Assembly (NCBI GenBank): GCA_025201845.1
Contig: MU604009.1
Coordinates: forward strand, 1 to 64,000
Source of the DNA: Martensiomyces pterosporus
Lineage: Eukaryota > Kickxellomycota > Kickxellomycetes > Kickxellales > Kickxellaceae
Direction: 5' to 3'
DNA length: 64,000 nucleotides
In this document: one piece after another, positions 63,360-64,000 of the stretch
Numbering within the stretch: position 1 is the stretch's first letter
How the letters are laid out: each line of letters opens with the position of its first letter
Notes under the pieces: model-generated
The model's input: only the letters and a program-made list of their open reading frames with translations
Told to the model about the DNA's origin: nothing
The model's database searches: none
Made by a program: the position numbers and the translations under genes

Positions 63360-63690
63360 ACAAGCAAAGACGAGAGAAGCAACGAGGCAAAACGACAACC
63401 TCCTCCCCAGGCAACACAAGGAGAAAAAATAGTTTTGGACTGCACGTTTTGGAGTGGGTGGGGATCGGCCAATGGACGGGCACGAAAATCAACCCGCCCA
63501 GTCTGACAAAATGCGCTTTATTGCTTGGATGCTGCTCTCCAAATGCATGCAATGCAAGCGTGCGTGCAAGCTGTGGCTCCCAGGGCTGAGCGCTGCGGGG
63601 CAGTTCGGAGGCGATTGCCTGCACGCGACCACACAAATGGCCGAAGAAGCCCAAAAATGCGTGGCCCGTTTTGGAGCGGAAAAAGAAGCT

Positions 63691-63760
63691 ACGGGAGCGC
63701 ATAGGGGCATACGGGAGCGCATAGGAGCATACGGGAGCGCATAGGAGCATACGGGAGCGG
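63691..63760 (+). repeat. 20-bp minisatellite, 3.5 copies
   Basis: ACGGGAGCGCATAGGAGCAT is repeated head to tail; the first copy differs at one base and the fourth is partial. Confidence 0.92.
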
Positions 63761-63806
63761 AGCGTAACCAGGGGCGCTGCTGTCATCCCAGCGCTTTTCT
63801 GCTTAC

Positions 63807-64000
63807 CGAAACGCTGCATGCGGAAGAAGGGCGCTGTGTTGGCGAAGCGAGGCGTGTCGAACAGCAGGCCCACAGGGCTCGAGCCCTCTGTGGTGTCCAG
63901 GTTTTTGTACGGAATACGGCGAAGGCGCTCACTACTTGCAGTTAGTCGTTCAATCGTAGTATGACGGAGCGAGTTAGCGACCAGGCCGGCAGGCAAGGCA
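63807..64000 (-). CDS. Partial exon of an unidentified minus-strand gene
   Basis: A minus-strand frame open from the right window edge to a good donor (TTCG|GTAAGC, phase 1). The peptide includes LVANSLRHTTIERLTASSERLRR and LLFDTPRFANTAPFFRMQRF, which looks protein-like, but no family is recognised. The downstream exon could not be located between here and 63226, and without the splice the frame stays open through low-complexity sequence, so the call is weak. Confidence 0.3.

Larger units (their letters stand above)
63227..63806. other. Promoter region of the PFK2/FBPase2 gene
   Basis: Contains an AGC run and a 20-bp tandem repeat (both listed). The minus strand stays open over most of this stretch but reads as low-complexity sequence. 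If the exon at the right edge is real, its intron and last exon would have to lie here. Confidence 0.45.

Noticed and set aside
1..64000. Search for tRNA genes using B-box-like GGTTCGA matches
   Set aside because: The few near matches lie in coding sequence or lack an A-box and cloverleaf partner.

Overview
The window is nuclear DNA of a filamentous fungus. It carries mostly intact single-copy eukaryotic genes (COPI beta-prime, mitochondrial NAD-isocitrate dehydrogenase, Utp12, Mak11, Mex67, Bem3-type RhoGAP, PFK2/FBPase2), with short spliceosomal introns (GTAAGT-like donors, CTAAC/CTAAT branch sites, TAG/CAG acceptors) and two chitin synthases fused to myosin motors. Those fusions are typical of hyphal fungi and absent from Saccharomyces-type yeasts. 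Introns lie mainly near the 5' ends of genes. The exact lineage cannot be settled from the sequence; an early-diverging filamentous group such as Kickxellales is only a guess. I found no tRNA, rRNA, transposon, CRISPR or prokaryotic feature.

Layout, left to right. 1-2.3 kb: the tail of one MATE transporter followed by a complete, closely related MATE gene. 2.9-8.1 kb: SEC27 (COPI) and IDH1 (TCA cycle). 10.0-15.4 kb: a very long PX-PH-RhoGAP protein (Bem3 type). 16-21 kb: a small ubiquitin-like protein, a GPI-type Cu-only superoxide dismutase on the minus strand, and two small orphan genes. 21.3-28.0 kb, all minus strand: calponin/transgelin SCP1, U3 snoRNP protein UTP12 and a multi-pass RING-H2 ubiquitin ligase. 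28.7-35.4 kb: two small orphans, MEX67, MAK11 (minus) and a mitochondrial APS/PAPS-type carrier. 35.7-38.7 kb: an MFS monocarboxylate-type transporter and a divergent short-chain dehydrogenase, both minus. 39.8-42.0 kb: a disordered orphan protein. 43.0-56.6 kb: two head-to-tail myosin-chitin synthases. 56.9-63.2 kb, minus: a secreted Gly/Tyr-repeat protein, a large cation/Ca2+ exchanger and a bifunctional PFK2/FBPase2. The right edge holds part of a further minus-strand exon.

There is no metabolic cluster, but several genes share a theme of polarised growth and wall building: the Bem3-type Cdc42 GAP, the actin-bundling SCP1, the two motor-linked chitin synthases, and the secreted SOD and repeat protein. 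The tandem chitin synthase pair is the most notable feature. The two genes have first exons of the same length (326 nt) and a phase-2 intron at the same place, just before the ATP-binding P-loop, yet their P-loops and switch regions differ. Short tandem repeats (6-, 12-, 16- and 20-bp units, CAG runs) are common in both coding and non-coding DNA.
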